Shown here: positions 41,234 to 48,803 of the stretch, in pieces | How positions within the stretch are numbered: the first letter of the stretch is position 1 | How the letters are laid out: each line of letters begins with the position of its first letter | NCBI GenBank assembly: GCA_965117015.1 | Contig: OZ220747.1 | Location: 1,984,001 to 2,048,000 of the forward strand | Direction: 5' to 3' | From: Aldehydirespirator sp965117015 | GTDB lineage: Bacteria; Actinomycetota; Acidimicrobiia; Acidimicrobiales; Aldehydirespiratoraceae | Length of the DNA stretch: 64,000 bases | Made by a program: the position numbers and the translations under genes | The notes under the pieces: generated by a model | Database searches by the model: none | Told to the model about the DNA's origin: nothing | What the model saw: the letters and a program-made list of their open reading frames with translations, nothing else

Positions 41234-42751
41234 CTAGGGCTCGCCGTCGCCGATCTCGCGGCGGCGGCGGGCGACGTAGTCGTCGAGTTGCTCCCGCCGG
41301 GCGCTGTCGAGCGGCGGTTCGGCGTACTCCTCCAGCGCCGCCTGCCAGACGCCGGTGGCCCGCTGGGTGGCGTTGAGCCCGCCGGAGTCGGCCCAGGCGC
41401 CGTGGTTCTGCCAGTCCGAGATCAGCGGCGGGTAGAAGGCGGTCTCGTAGCGTTCGAGGGTGTGCTCGTCGCCGAAGAAGTGGCCGCCGGTGGGCACCCG
41501 CTCCATGGCCTCGAAGGCGAGGTCCGGGCTGGAGACGGGAACCGGCGTCAGGAACTCCATCGTCTGCTGGAGCATCTCCACGTCGAGGACCAGCTTCTCG
41601 TAGCTGGCCTGCAGCCCGCCCTCCATCCATCCGGCTGCGTGGTACACGAGGTTGGCGCCGCCCAGGATGCAGCCCCACAGCGACATCTGCGTCTCGTAGG
41701 CGGCCTGGGCGTCGACGACGTTCGAGGCGCTCGAGTTCGACGCCCGGTAGGGGAGCCGGTAGCGGCGGGCCAGCTGTCCCGACGCCACGTTGGCCTTGAC
41801 CTGCTCCGGCGTGCCGAACGCGGGAGAGCCCGAGCGCATGTCGACATTGGAGGTGAACGCGCCGTAGAGCACTGGCGCTCCGGGGCGGACGAGCTGGGTG
41901 AGGGTGATCCCAAAAAGCGCCTCGGCGTTCTGCTGCACCAGGGCGGCTGCGAGGGTCACCGGGGCCATGGCCCCCATCAGCGTGAAGGGGGTGACCGACA
42001 CCGGCTGGCCGTGTTCGGCCATGGTCATCAGGCCGTTGGCCATTTCGACGTCGAAGCGGCGCGGCGAGTTCACGTTGATGATGGTGGTCACACCGGGCGA
42101 GGCCGCCATCGCGTCGAGGCTGTCGCCCCGGCTGATGGCCATCATCTGGATCCCGTCGAGCGCCCGGCCCCGGCCGATGGAGGTGCAGTGGTACGACAGG
42201 TCCGACAGCACCAGGTTGGCCCGGTAGGCGTCGAGGTGGCGGGTGTTGGCGGGCAGCTCCATCGGCGCGACCACCTGGTTGCCGATGATGTGGATGGCGT
42301 TGAAGTAGTGGGCCAGCCTGATGAAGTTCTCGTAGTCGGCCATGTTGGAGCTGCGCCGGCCATTGATTTCGTCGTGGACCGCGGCCGGGCCGGCCACCAG
42401 ACCGAAGGCCATGCTCCGGCCGCCGATCTGGAGCTGACGGGCCGGGTTGCGGGAGGTGAGCGTGAAGCTGGCCGGTGCGGTGGCCAGCGCGGCCTCCACG
42501 ATGTCGCGGCCGACCCGCACGACCTCGTCCTCGACGATGGCACCGGCGTCCGCGAAGAGCCTGCGGGCCTCCGGCGACCATAGCTCGATGCCGAGTTCCT
42601 CGAGCACTCGCATCGAAGCATCGTGGATCGTGCCGAGCCCGTCGTCGTCGAGCACCTCCAGGGTCCCGTGCGGGTTCTCGACCGACCGCCACGGCAACTG
42701 GGCGATGGCGGATGACCGGGTTGCGACTCGGGGGCGACCTCGCCTGACCAC
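41234..42751 (-). CDS. MttB-family trimethylamine/betaine methyltransferase (non-pyrrolysine)
   Basis: A 505-residue member of the trimethylamine methyltransferase family. The N-terminal VENPHGTLEVLDDDGLGTIHDASMRVLEELGIE and the C-terminal GHFFGDEHTLERYETAFYPPLISDW are family landmarks. There is no in-frame amber codon, so it belongs to the pyrrolysine-free group that includes glycine betaine methyltransferase MtgB, which passes a methyl group to a corrinoid protein. No corrinoid protein is encoded nearby. GTG 42751 is chosen to match the basic family start (RRGRPRV). It is divergent from paralogue 2 with a 57-bp gap and convergent with paralogue 1. It likely demethylates a compound brought in by the upstream transporter. 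Confidence 0.82.
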   Translation of the reverse strand: MVRRGRPRVATRSSAIAQLPWRSVENPHGTLEVLDDDGLGTIHDASMRVLEELGIELWSPEARRLFADAGAIVEDEVVRVGRDIVEAALATAPASFTLTSRNPARQLQIGGRSMAFGLVAGPAAVHDEINGRRSSNMADYENFIRLAHYFNAIHIIGNQVVAPMELPANTRHLDAYRANLVLSDLSYHCTSIGRGRALDGIQMMAISRGDSLDAMAASPGVTTIINVNSPRRFDVEMANGLMTMAEHGQPVSVTPFTLMGAMAPVTLAAALVQQNAEALFGITLTQLVRPGAPVLYGAFTSNVDMRSGSPAFGTPEQVKANVASGQLARRYRLPYRASNSSASNVVDAQAAYETQMSLWGCILGGANLVYHAAGWMEGGLQASYEKLVLDVEMLQQTMEFLTPVPVSSPDLAFEAMERVPTGGHFFGDEHTLERYETAFYPPLISDWQNHGAWADSGGLNATQRATGVWQAALEEYAEPPLDSARREQLDDYVARRRREIGDGEP

Positions 42752-42808
42752 GACTCTCGACCCTAGCTGAGTCACCGCATCAAGTGGGCGGTAGGGCAGA
42801 CTCGCGCC

Positions 42809-44119
42809 GTGAACTCGCCCAGACACCGACCCAGGATCGGGGCTGGCCGTGCGGAGCCTCCCGACTGGCTGCTCGACCACGGGGACCGCAACATGCATTC
42901 CCTGGGGCCCGGAGCCGACCTGGAGGCGGAGTGGGTGGCGGCCGGTCTGCGGCTGCCCGACCGCGCCGCGATCCGGCGCTACCGGCTCGAGCGGGTGCGC
43001 TCGCAACTGCGGGCCGCGGGCTGCGACGCCGCGCTGCTGTATGACCCCCTGAACATCCGTTACGCCACCGACACCACCAACATGTCGATCTGGACGATGC
43101 ACAACGCGGTGCGCTACGCGTTCGTGGCCACCGACGGGCCGGTGGTGCTGTTCGAGTTCTCCAAGGGAGAGTTCCTCGACACCCACTCCGAGGTGGTGGA
43201 CGAGATCAGGCCTGGATTGTCGTACATCTACTTCTATGCAGGAACCCGGGCGCCGGAGGTCGCCGACCGGTGGGCTTCCGAGATTGCCGGTCTGCTGGCC
43301 GAGCACGGGCGCGGCGACCGCCGGCTGGCGGTCGACCATCTCGACCTGATCGGGTTGCGGGCGCTGGAGGCTCAGGGAGTGTGCCTCACCGACGCCTGGT
43401 CGCTGATGGAGGAGGCCCGGGTGGTCAAGTCGCCCGAGGAGATCGCGGCCATGCGCTGCGCGGTGCACGCCTGCGAGTCCGCCATCGGCGACATGCGGGC
43501 GGCGTTCGAGCCCGGCGTCACCGAGATGGAGCTGTGGGCGACCCTGCAGGCCGGCAACTTCGCCCGCTACGGCGAGTGGATCGAGACCCGCCTGCTGGCC
43601 TCGGGGCCCCGCACCAACCCGTGGTACCAGGAGGTCAGCAGCCGCCGGGTCCAGGCCGGCGAGCTGATGGGTTTCGACACCGACATGGTGTGCGCCTACG
43701 GCGCTTGTGTGGACATCTCCCGCACCTGGCTGTGCGGCGGGGGCGCGCCGTCCGCGGCCCAGCACGACGTGTGGTCGCTGGCCCTGGAGCAGATCGAGCG
43801 CAACATCGAGCTGCACCGGCCGGGTGCGTCGGTGCGCGAGCTAGCGCAGCAGTCGTGGTACCCGTCGCTGGACGACTACAACTGCTACACGGTGCTGTCG
43901 CACGGCGCCGGCCTGTGCGACGAGTACCCGTCGGTGTTCACCCGCGAGCGCTGGGGCCGGGAGGGCTACGACGCCGTACTGGAGCCGGGCACCGTGATGT
44001 GCGTCGAGGCCTTCGTGGGCCCCAAGTTCGGCGGCGAGGGCGTCAAGCTCGAGGAGCAGATCCTCATCACCGAGACCGGCCACGAGCGGCTGTCCCGCTA
44101 TCCCCTCGATCTCGTCTGA
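42809..44119 (+). CDS. M24-family metalloenzyme, DMSP lyase DddP-like (paralogue 2)
   Basis: A 436-residue near-copy of paralogue 1, equal in length and co-linear throughout. The metal ligands D290, D292, D302, H365, E400 and E415 and the putative catalytic D371 (HGAGLCDEYPS) are conserved, as is the tyrosine at H minus 5. Differences cluster in residues 138-200 and 375-385, around the substrate entrance in M24 folds. The start is GTG at 42809. It has its own divergent promoter gap with the methyltransferase gene, so it may be regulated separately from paralogue 1. Confidence 0.75.
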   Translation: MNSPRHRPRIGAGRAEPPDWLLDHGDRNMHSLGPGADLEAEWVAAGLRLPDRAAIRRYRLERVRSQLRAAGCDAALLYDPLNIRYATDTTNMSIWTMHNAVRYAFVATDGPVVLFEFSKGEFLDTHSEVVDEIRPGLSYIYFYAGTRAPEVADRWASEIAGLLAEHGRGDRRLAVDHLDLIGLRALEAQGVCLTDAWSLMEEARVVKSPEEIAAMRCAVHACESAIGDMRAAFEPGVTEMELWATLQAGNFARYGEWIETRLLASGPRTNPWYQEVSSRRVQAGELMGFDTDMVCAYGACVDISRTWLCGGGAPSAAQHDVWSLALEQIERNIELHRPGASVRELAQQSWYPSLDDYNCYTVLSHGAGLCDEYPSVFTRERWGREGYDAVLEPGTVMCVEAFVGPKFGGEGVKLEEQILITETGHERLSRYPLDLV

Positions 44120-44139
44120 CCATGCAACGGAGATGACCG

Positions 44140-45381
44140 GTGACGACTACAGCGACTACTGAAGGTTCTGGAGGCGACGGCTGTGCCCATGATGCAGCTC
44201 GGGTCTCGATGGAGCTCGACCGGCTGTCCCGGCTCCAGGCCCGCTTGGTCGCCCACGGATGCGATGCGGGCCTGTTCTACGACCCCAACAACATCCGCTA
44301 CGCCACGGGAACCTCGAACATGGACGTGTACGTGCTGCACATCCCGTGCCGCTACGCCTTCGTGCCCGCTGAGGGGCCCGTCACCCTGTTCGACTTCAAG
44401 GCTTGCGAGCATCTTTCGGAGGGTCACCCCGCAGTGGGCGAGTCCCGCGAGGCGACCAACTGGTTCCACTTCTTCACCGGCTCGCGCACCGAGGAGTACG
44501 CCGCTCGCTGGGCCGCCGAAGTAGCCGGGCTGCTCGGCGCCGGTCGCGGATCGGGCCACGGTTCCAAGCGGCTGGCCGTCGACCGGCTGGACCCCTACGG
44601 ATTGCGGGCGCTTGAGCGCCTCGATGTCGAGGTAGTCGACGGCGGCGAGATCGCAAACCTGGCCCGGGTCATTAAGAGCGCGGCCGAGATCACGGCCATG
44701 CGGGTCGCGCTGGCCGCCTGCGAACGGGCCATCGGCGCCATGGAAGCTGTGCTGGAGCCGGGGATGACCGAGCAGGAGCTGTGGGCCGTCATGCACCGCA
44801 CCGCTATCGCCGAGGGCGGCGGGTGGTTCGAGACCCGCCTGCTGACGTCGGGTCCTCGCACCAACCCCTGGTTCCAGGAGTGCTCGGACCGGGTCATCCG
44901 CAACGGCGACCTGGTGGCCTTCGACACCGACCACATCGGCGTGGGCGGCTACGGGGTCGACATATCGCGCACCTGGCTGGCGGGGGACGCCCGTCCCACC
45001 GGCGAGCAGCGGACCATGTACGCAGCCGCCTACGAGCAGGTGCAGCACAACATCGAGATGCTGCGGCCGGGGATGACGTTCGCCGAGGTCTCCGAGCGTG
45101 CTCATCGTCCCCCGGGAGATCTGCACTTCCCGCCGGGCAACGCGGTCGTGGTTCACGGGCTTGGCGTGAGCAACGAGTACCCGCTCGTTGTCAACCGCGA
45201 GCTGTTCGGAACTGACGGCTACGACGGCGTGGTGGAGCCGGGCATGGTGCTGTGCGTGGAGAGCCTGGTCGCGCCGGCGGGGCGGTCTGAGGCGGTGAAG
45301 CTCGAGGAGCAGGTCCTGATCACCGAGACCGGCGCCGAGGTGCTGTCCGCCTACCCGTTCAGCGAGGCCTTGCTGGACTGA
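44140..45381 (+). CDS. M24-family metalloenzyme, diverged DddP-like (paralogue 3)
   Basis: A 413-residue relative with a shorter N-terminus. All six metal ligands are kept (D262, D264, D274, H339, E374, E389) with unchanged spacing. The position of the proposed DddP base is Asn (N345 in HGLGVSNEYP), and the tyrosine before the histidine is also replaced (N334). The motif ATGTSNM also departs from ATDTTNM. It therefore probably cleaves something else, such as an Xaa-Pro-like or creatine-like bond, or acts on a related osmolyte. GTG 44140 lies 20 bp after paralogue 2 and is co-transcribed. ATG 44209 is an alternative start. Confidence 0.8.
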   Translation: MTTTATTEGSGGDGCAHDAARVSMELDRLSRLQARLVAHGCDAGLFYDPNNIRYATGTSNMDVYVLHIPCRYAFVPAEGPVTLFDFKACEHLSEGHPAVGESREATNWFHFFTGSRTEEYAARWAAEVAGLLGAGRGSGHGSKRLAVDRLDPYGLRALERLDVEVVDGGEIANLARVIKSAAEITAMRVALAACERAIGAMEAVLEPGMTEQELWAVMHRTAIAEGGGWFETRLLTSGPRTNPWFQECSDRVIRNGDLVAFDTDHIGVGGYGVDISRTWLAGDARPTGEQRTMYAAAYEQVQHNIEMLRPGMTFAEVSERAHRPPGDLHFPPGNAVVVHGLGVSNEYPLVVNRELFGTDGYDGVVEPGMVLCVESLVAPAGRSEAVKLEEQVLITETGAEVLSAYPFSEALLD

Positions 45382-45414
45382 CCCGCGACAGGCCTGCCAC
45401 TAGATTCTGCGGCC

Positions 45415-46359
45415 ATGGACAGCGCGGACACAGCTCCGGGTGGGGCCGGGCCGGGAGTGGGCTTTCTGGGTCTGGGCACGATGGGTGGCCCGATGTGCCG
45501 GCGGCTGGTGGAGGCGGGCTTCCCGGTAACGGCCTATGACCTGGATGCCGATGCGCTGGCCGCGGCCGTGGACGCCGGGGCCGAGGCCGCGGAGTCGGCC
45601 AGTGACTGTGCCCGGGGCGCCGACGTGTTCATGACGTCGTTGCCGGGGCCACCGCAGGCCGAGGCAGTGATGGCCGGGACCGGCGGCGCGCTCGACGTGA
45701 TGAGTCCCGGATCGGTGTGGGTGGATCTCACCACCAACAGCCGGGAACTGGTACTGATGCTGGCCGCGACTGCGCCTGTGGGGGTGGCCGTGGTCGACTC
45801 GCCGGTGACGGGCGCGGTCGACGGCGCCCGGAGGGGCGAACTCACCCTGTTCGTGGGGGGAGAGCCGGCGGCCGTCGCCACCGCTCGGCCGGTGCTGGAG
45901 CACCTCGGCAAGGTCATCGAGTGCGGTCCCCTCGGCGCCGGCAATGTGGTCAAGCTGGTCACCAACCAGCTGTGGTTCGCGGCCGCAGCCGCGCTGGGGG
46001 AGGGCTTCGCCGTCGGCCTGGCCAACGGCGTGGAGTTGAGGACCCTATGGGAGGCGATCCTCAACAGCGTGGGCGACAGCTTCGTCGCGCGCCACGATGC
46101 CCCCAGCATCTTCGCCGGTCACTACGACCCGTCGTTCCCGCTCGCTCTGTGCGTCAAGGACCTGGGCCTGCTGGCCGACCTCGAGGCGAGCGTGGACGCG
46201 GATCTGCCGGTCACCGCGGCGGCCCGGAGTGCCTTCGAGCGGGCCGCAGCCCGCTACGGCCTCGACGCGGGTGAGATGTGCGTCGCCCGGCGTATCGCCG
46301 ACGATGCCAGAATGTCGATGCATCTGGAAGGCGACTGGACCCCCCACTGGGAGAGGTGA
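45415..46359 (+). CDS. Beta-hydroxyacid dehydrogenase (3-hydroxyisobutyrate dehydrogenase family)
   Basis: A 314-residue NAD(P)-dependent enzyme. The dinucleotide motif GFLGLGTMGGPM, the substrate loop DSPVTGAVDGAR (family DxPVSGG) and the catalytic lysine in GAGNVVKLVTNQ are present. The family oxidises 3-hydroxyisobutyrate, 3-hydroxypropionate, tartronate semialdehyde and similar acids. If the M24 enzymes release acrylate, 3-hydroxypropionate is a natural downstream intermediate and this enzyme could oxidise it. This is inference from context. It follows the M24 genes by 34 bp and precedes the oxygenase by 17 bp. Confidence 0.87.
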   Translation: MDSADTAPGGAGPGVGFLGLGTMGGPMCRRLVEAGFPVTAYDLDADALAAAVDAGAEAAESASDCARGADVFMTSLPGPPQAEAVMAGTGGALDVMSPGSVWVDLTTNSRELVLMLAATAPVGVAVVDSPVTGAVDGARRGELTLFVGGEPAAVATARPVLEHLGKVIECGPLGAGNVVKLVTNQLWFAAAAALGEGFAVGLANGVELRTLWEAILNSVGDSFVARHDAPSIFAGHYDPSFPLALCVKDLGLLADLEASVDADLPVTAAARSAFERAAARYGLDAGEMCVARRIADDARMSMHLEGDWTPHWER

Positions 46360-46376
46360 CACGGAAGGGGAAGGCA

Positions 46377-47249
46377 ATGCAGCAGGCCGTGCCCGCGAGC
46401 CTCTCGGATCTCGTCGATCTGCAGGCCTTCCCGATCCACGCCCCCGACTCCGCGGGGTATGTGGCCGCGGTGGACACCGCGCGGGCCGGGCTGCGGTCGG
46501 AGGGGTGCGCCGTACTGGGCCGCTTCGTGCGGCCCGAGGCGGTGACAGCGCTCAACGACGAGATCTACGCACGCAAACACGCCACCCACTACTCCACCCA
46601 GGTGATGAACCCGTACTTCCACACGGACTTCAATCCGGACTACCCGGTCGACCATCCGGTGAACACCTTCATCGAGCGCTCCAGCGGCTTCATCCCCGGC
46701 GACGCCTGGGAGCGGGGCTGCGCCACCGATGTGCTGTTCCGGGCACCGGCCCTGTCCCGGTTCATCGCCGACTGCCTGGAGATCCCGGCCCTGTACTGCT
46801 ACGACGATCCGCTGGCCGGGCTCACCTCCAACATCTGCGATCCGGGCCAGCAGTTCACCTGGCACTTCGACACCAACGACTTCGCGGTGACCGTGCTGGT
46901 GCAGCCGGCGGACGAGGGCGGGCTGTTCGAGTACGTGCCCCAGATCCGGTCGGCCGACCACGAGGGCTTCGATGCCATCGCCGGAGTGCTCGCGGGTGGC
47001 CGGGAGGGGGTCCGCACCCTGGAGTTGCGGCCGGGCGACCTGCAGATCTTCCGGGGCCGCCACTCGCTGCACCGGGTCACAAGGGTGGGTGCCGGATCCC
47101 GGTCCCGCCATGCCGCTATCTTCGCCTACACGCTGGAGCCTGGGGTGATCGGCCGGGTCGAGCGCACCCGCCAACTGTTCGGCCGGGTTCTGGCCGAACA
47201 CGAGGAGGCCGAGCGCGAGAGGGTCCGCTCCGACGCTCTTCTCGACTGA
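46377..47249 (+). CDS. PhyH-like 2-oxoglutarate/Fe(II) oxygenase
   Basis: A 290-residue oxygenase. The facial triad is H163-D165 (TWHFDTND) with a distal histidine in GRHSLHRVTRV (H232 likely). FVRPEAVTALNDEI and ELRPGDLQIFRG are typical double-stranded beta-helix edges. It resembles phytanoyl-CoA-dioxygenase-like and 'arpA/ectoine hydroxylase-like' proteins. The exact class is unclear. ATG 46377 follows GAAGGGG and is preferred over an upstream frame extension from 46278. As the last gene of the osmolyte cluster it may hydroxylate a methylated amine or acid. Confidence 0.75.
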   Translation: MQQAVPASLSDLVDLQAFPIHAPDSAGYVAAVDTARAGLRSEGCAVLGRFVRPEAVTALNDEIYARKHATHYSTQVMNPYFHTDFNPDYPVDHPVNTFIERSSGFIPGDAWERGCATDVLFRAPALSRFIADCLEIPALYCYDDPLAGLTSNICDPGQQFTWHFDTNDFAVTVLVQPADEGGLFEYVPQIRSADHEGFDAIAGVLAGGREGVRTLELRPGDLQIFRGRHSLHRVTRVGAGSRSRHAAIFAYTLEPGVIGRVERTRQLFGRVLAEHEEAERERVRSDALLD

Positions 47250-47259
47250 ATGTTCGGAC

Positions 47260-47742
47260 CTAGACCAGCGTGAGGCGCTCGACGTTCGTGTAGGAGCCGG
47301 ACCGCTCGGTCCTGACGAGCGCGATCTCCGTGACCGCGAACGACGCCTCCAGAGCCGGCCGGTAGCCGGGCGGGGGTATGCGCTTGAACCGGGCCACCGT
47401 GAGGTGGCCGGTGAAGGGATGGTCGGGCGGCGGCAGGCCCACCTGCGAGATGGCTGCCTCTACTGCTGCGGCCAGGTCGTCGAGGCCCCCGGCCGGGACC
47501 ATCAGGACGCCCCGTCCCAGCCGCTTGACATGCGGGCCCAGCGTCACCCGAGCCGTGGGCAGGCGGGCGGTGGCCAGCGCGGCCCCAACTTCGGCTTCAT
47601 TGCACTGGCCCAGGAACCGGAGGGTGACATGCAAGCGCTCGGGCTTGGTCCAGCGCAGGCCGTCTACTGCGGGCCTGGGCAGGGCGACCAACTCCCGCAG
47701 CACCTCGTCGGGCGGCCAGACAGCGACGAACAGCCGCGGCAT
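47260..47742 (-). CDS. thpR: RNA 2',3'-cyclic phosphodiesterase (2'-5' RNA ligase family)
   Basis: A 160-residue two-histidine phosphoesterase. Both HxT motifs are seen, LHVTLRFLG near residue 38 and GHLTVARFK near residue 116. It opens 2',3'-cyclic phosphates on RNA, and its biological role is uncertain. ATG 47742 (MPRLFVAVWPP) is chosen because family members start there. A 24-residue basic extension is possible but lacks conservation. It converges on the PhyH-like gene with a 10-bp gap. Confidence 0.85.
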   Translation of the reverse strand: MPRLFVAVWPPDEVLRELVALPRPAVDGLRWTKPERLHVTLRFLGQCNEAEVGAALATARLPTARVTLGPHVKRLGRGVLMVPAGGLDDLAAAVEAAISQVGLPPPDHPFTGHLTVARFKRIPPPGYRPALEASFAVTEIALVRTERSGSYTNVERLTLV

Positions 47743-47855
47743 GCCCCGAGGGTAGGCGCCGAGCTGGGTCGGGCGGCCGGTGTCGTGGCCGCGCCCACGT
47801 CGCGACCTCGGCATGTCGGCGATCGGTCGGCCAGACTCACGCTGGTGATGTCGTC

Positions 47856-48689
47856 ATGACGGTGTTGTTGGGGTTGCTGGCCGCGCTGTCGGTTGGGACA
47901 TCGGACTTCCTGGGCGGTCTGGCCAGCCGGCGAGCCGACCCGGTCGTGGTGACTGCGGTCTCGAGTCTGGTGGGCTTGCTGCTGGCGCTGGGGGCCTCGC
48001 TGGCGGTCGCGGGTGAGGCGAGGCTGGCCGATCTGGCGTGGGGGGCACTGGGCGGCGTGGTGCTGGCGGGCGGTCTGGTTGCGCTGTACGCGGGATACGC
48101 CCGCGCCCGCGTCAGCATCGCGGCGCCGGTGGCCGGCGTGGGCGCGGCCGCGCTGCCGGTGATCGTCGCGTCGCTCTTCGGTGATGACACCCTGTCGCCG
48201 ACCGCGACCGCGGGGGTCCTGCTCGGGCTGCTGGCTATCGGGCTGGTCAGCATCGCCCGTTCCGAGCAGCGGGGCTCCGTCGGCTCCAGCGTGCTCTACG
48301 GGCTCGGTGGCGCCGCCGGGGTCGGGATGCTGCTGGTCTGCCTCGCCAATACATCCGAGGACAGCGGGCTGTGGCCGATCGTGGCGGCGCGCGGGTCCGG
48401 GTTCCTGGTGCTGGCCGTGATCATCGCGGCCAAGCGCTTCCCTGTGTCGACGTCTCGCGGCGTCTGGCTTCACGTGATCGGCATCGCCGCGCTGGTGACG
48501 GCCGGAAACACGATGTTCCTGGCTGCGTCCCGGCTGGGGTCGACATCGGTGGCGGCTGTCCTCGCGTCCCTCTTTCCCGCCGCAACGGTGTTCTGGGCGT
48601 GGCTGGTGTTCCGGGAGAGACTGCGAAAGGTCCAGATGCTGGGACTCGGGATTGCGCTGATGGCCGTCGCGCTAATCGTCGCCGGCTGA
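47856..48689 (+). CDS. EamA/DMT-superfamily transporter
   Basis: A 277-residue protein with ten hydrophobic segments in two five-helix halves. The first half opens LLGLLAALSVGTSDFLGGLASRR, and the second half ends TVFWAWLVFRERLRKVQMLGLGIALMAVALIVAG, a typical EamA repeat end (E-R-L-x-x-x-Q-x-x-G). It is probably a metabolite exporter. The substrate is unknown. It stands as a single gene divergent from thpR. Confidence 0.85.
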   Translation: MTVLLGLLAALSVGTSDFLGGLASRRADPVVVTAVSSLVGLLLALGASLAVAGEARLADLAWGALGGVVLAGGLVALYAGYARARVSIAAPVAGVGAAALPVIVASLFGDDTLSPTATAGVLLGLLAIGLVSIARSEQRGSVGSSVLYGLGGAAGVGMLLVCLANTSEDSGLWPIVAARGSGFLVLAVIIAAKRFPVSTSRGVWLHVIGIAALVTAGNTMFLAASRLGSTSVAAVLASLFPAATVFWAWLVFRERLRKVQMLGLGIALMAVALIVAG

Positions 48690-48767
48690 GGGTCGGCGCA
48701 GCGGGCCGGACCCGCCGGTACTGGAACCAGGTCTGATATCTAAAATCATGAAAAATCGCATAAATGC

Positions 48768-48797
48768 TTGACAGTTGTCACACCCCTATGGCATGAT
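48768..48797 (+). promoter_or_regulatory. Promoter of the HNH gene, probably leaderless
   Basis: TTGACA at 48768-48773 and CATGAT at 48792-48797 are 18 bp apart. The ATG at 48804 is only 6 bp beyond the -10, where transcription would start. The 50 bp upstream are strikingly AT-rich (for example AAAATCATGAAAAATCGCAT), like an UP element. Confidence 0.6.
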
Positions 48798-48803
48798 GTG
48801 TCC

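Noticed and set aside
41288..42583. Plus-strand frame antisense to the MttB-family gene
   Set aside because: No domain is recognisable. The opposite strand has a full-length family match.
42752..43816. N-terminal extension of the MttB-family frame to 43816
   Set aside because: It would run antisense through the second M24 gene. The family start fits GTG 42751 and the extension is unlike any methyltransferase.
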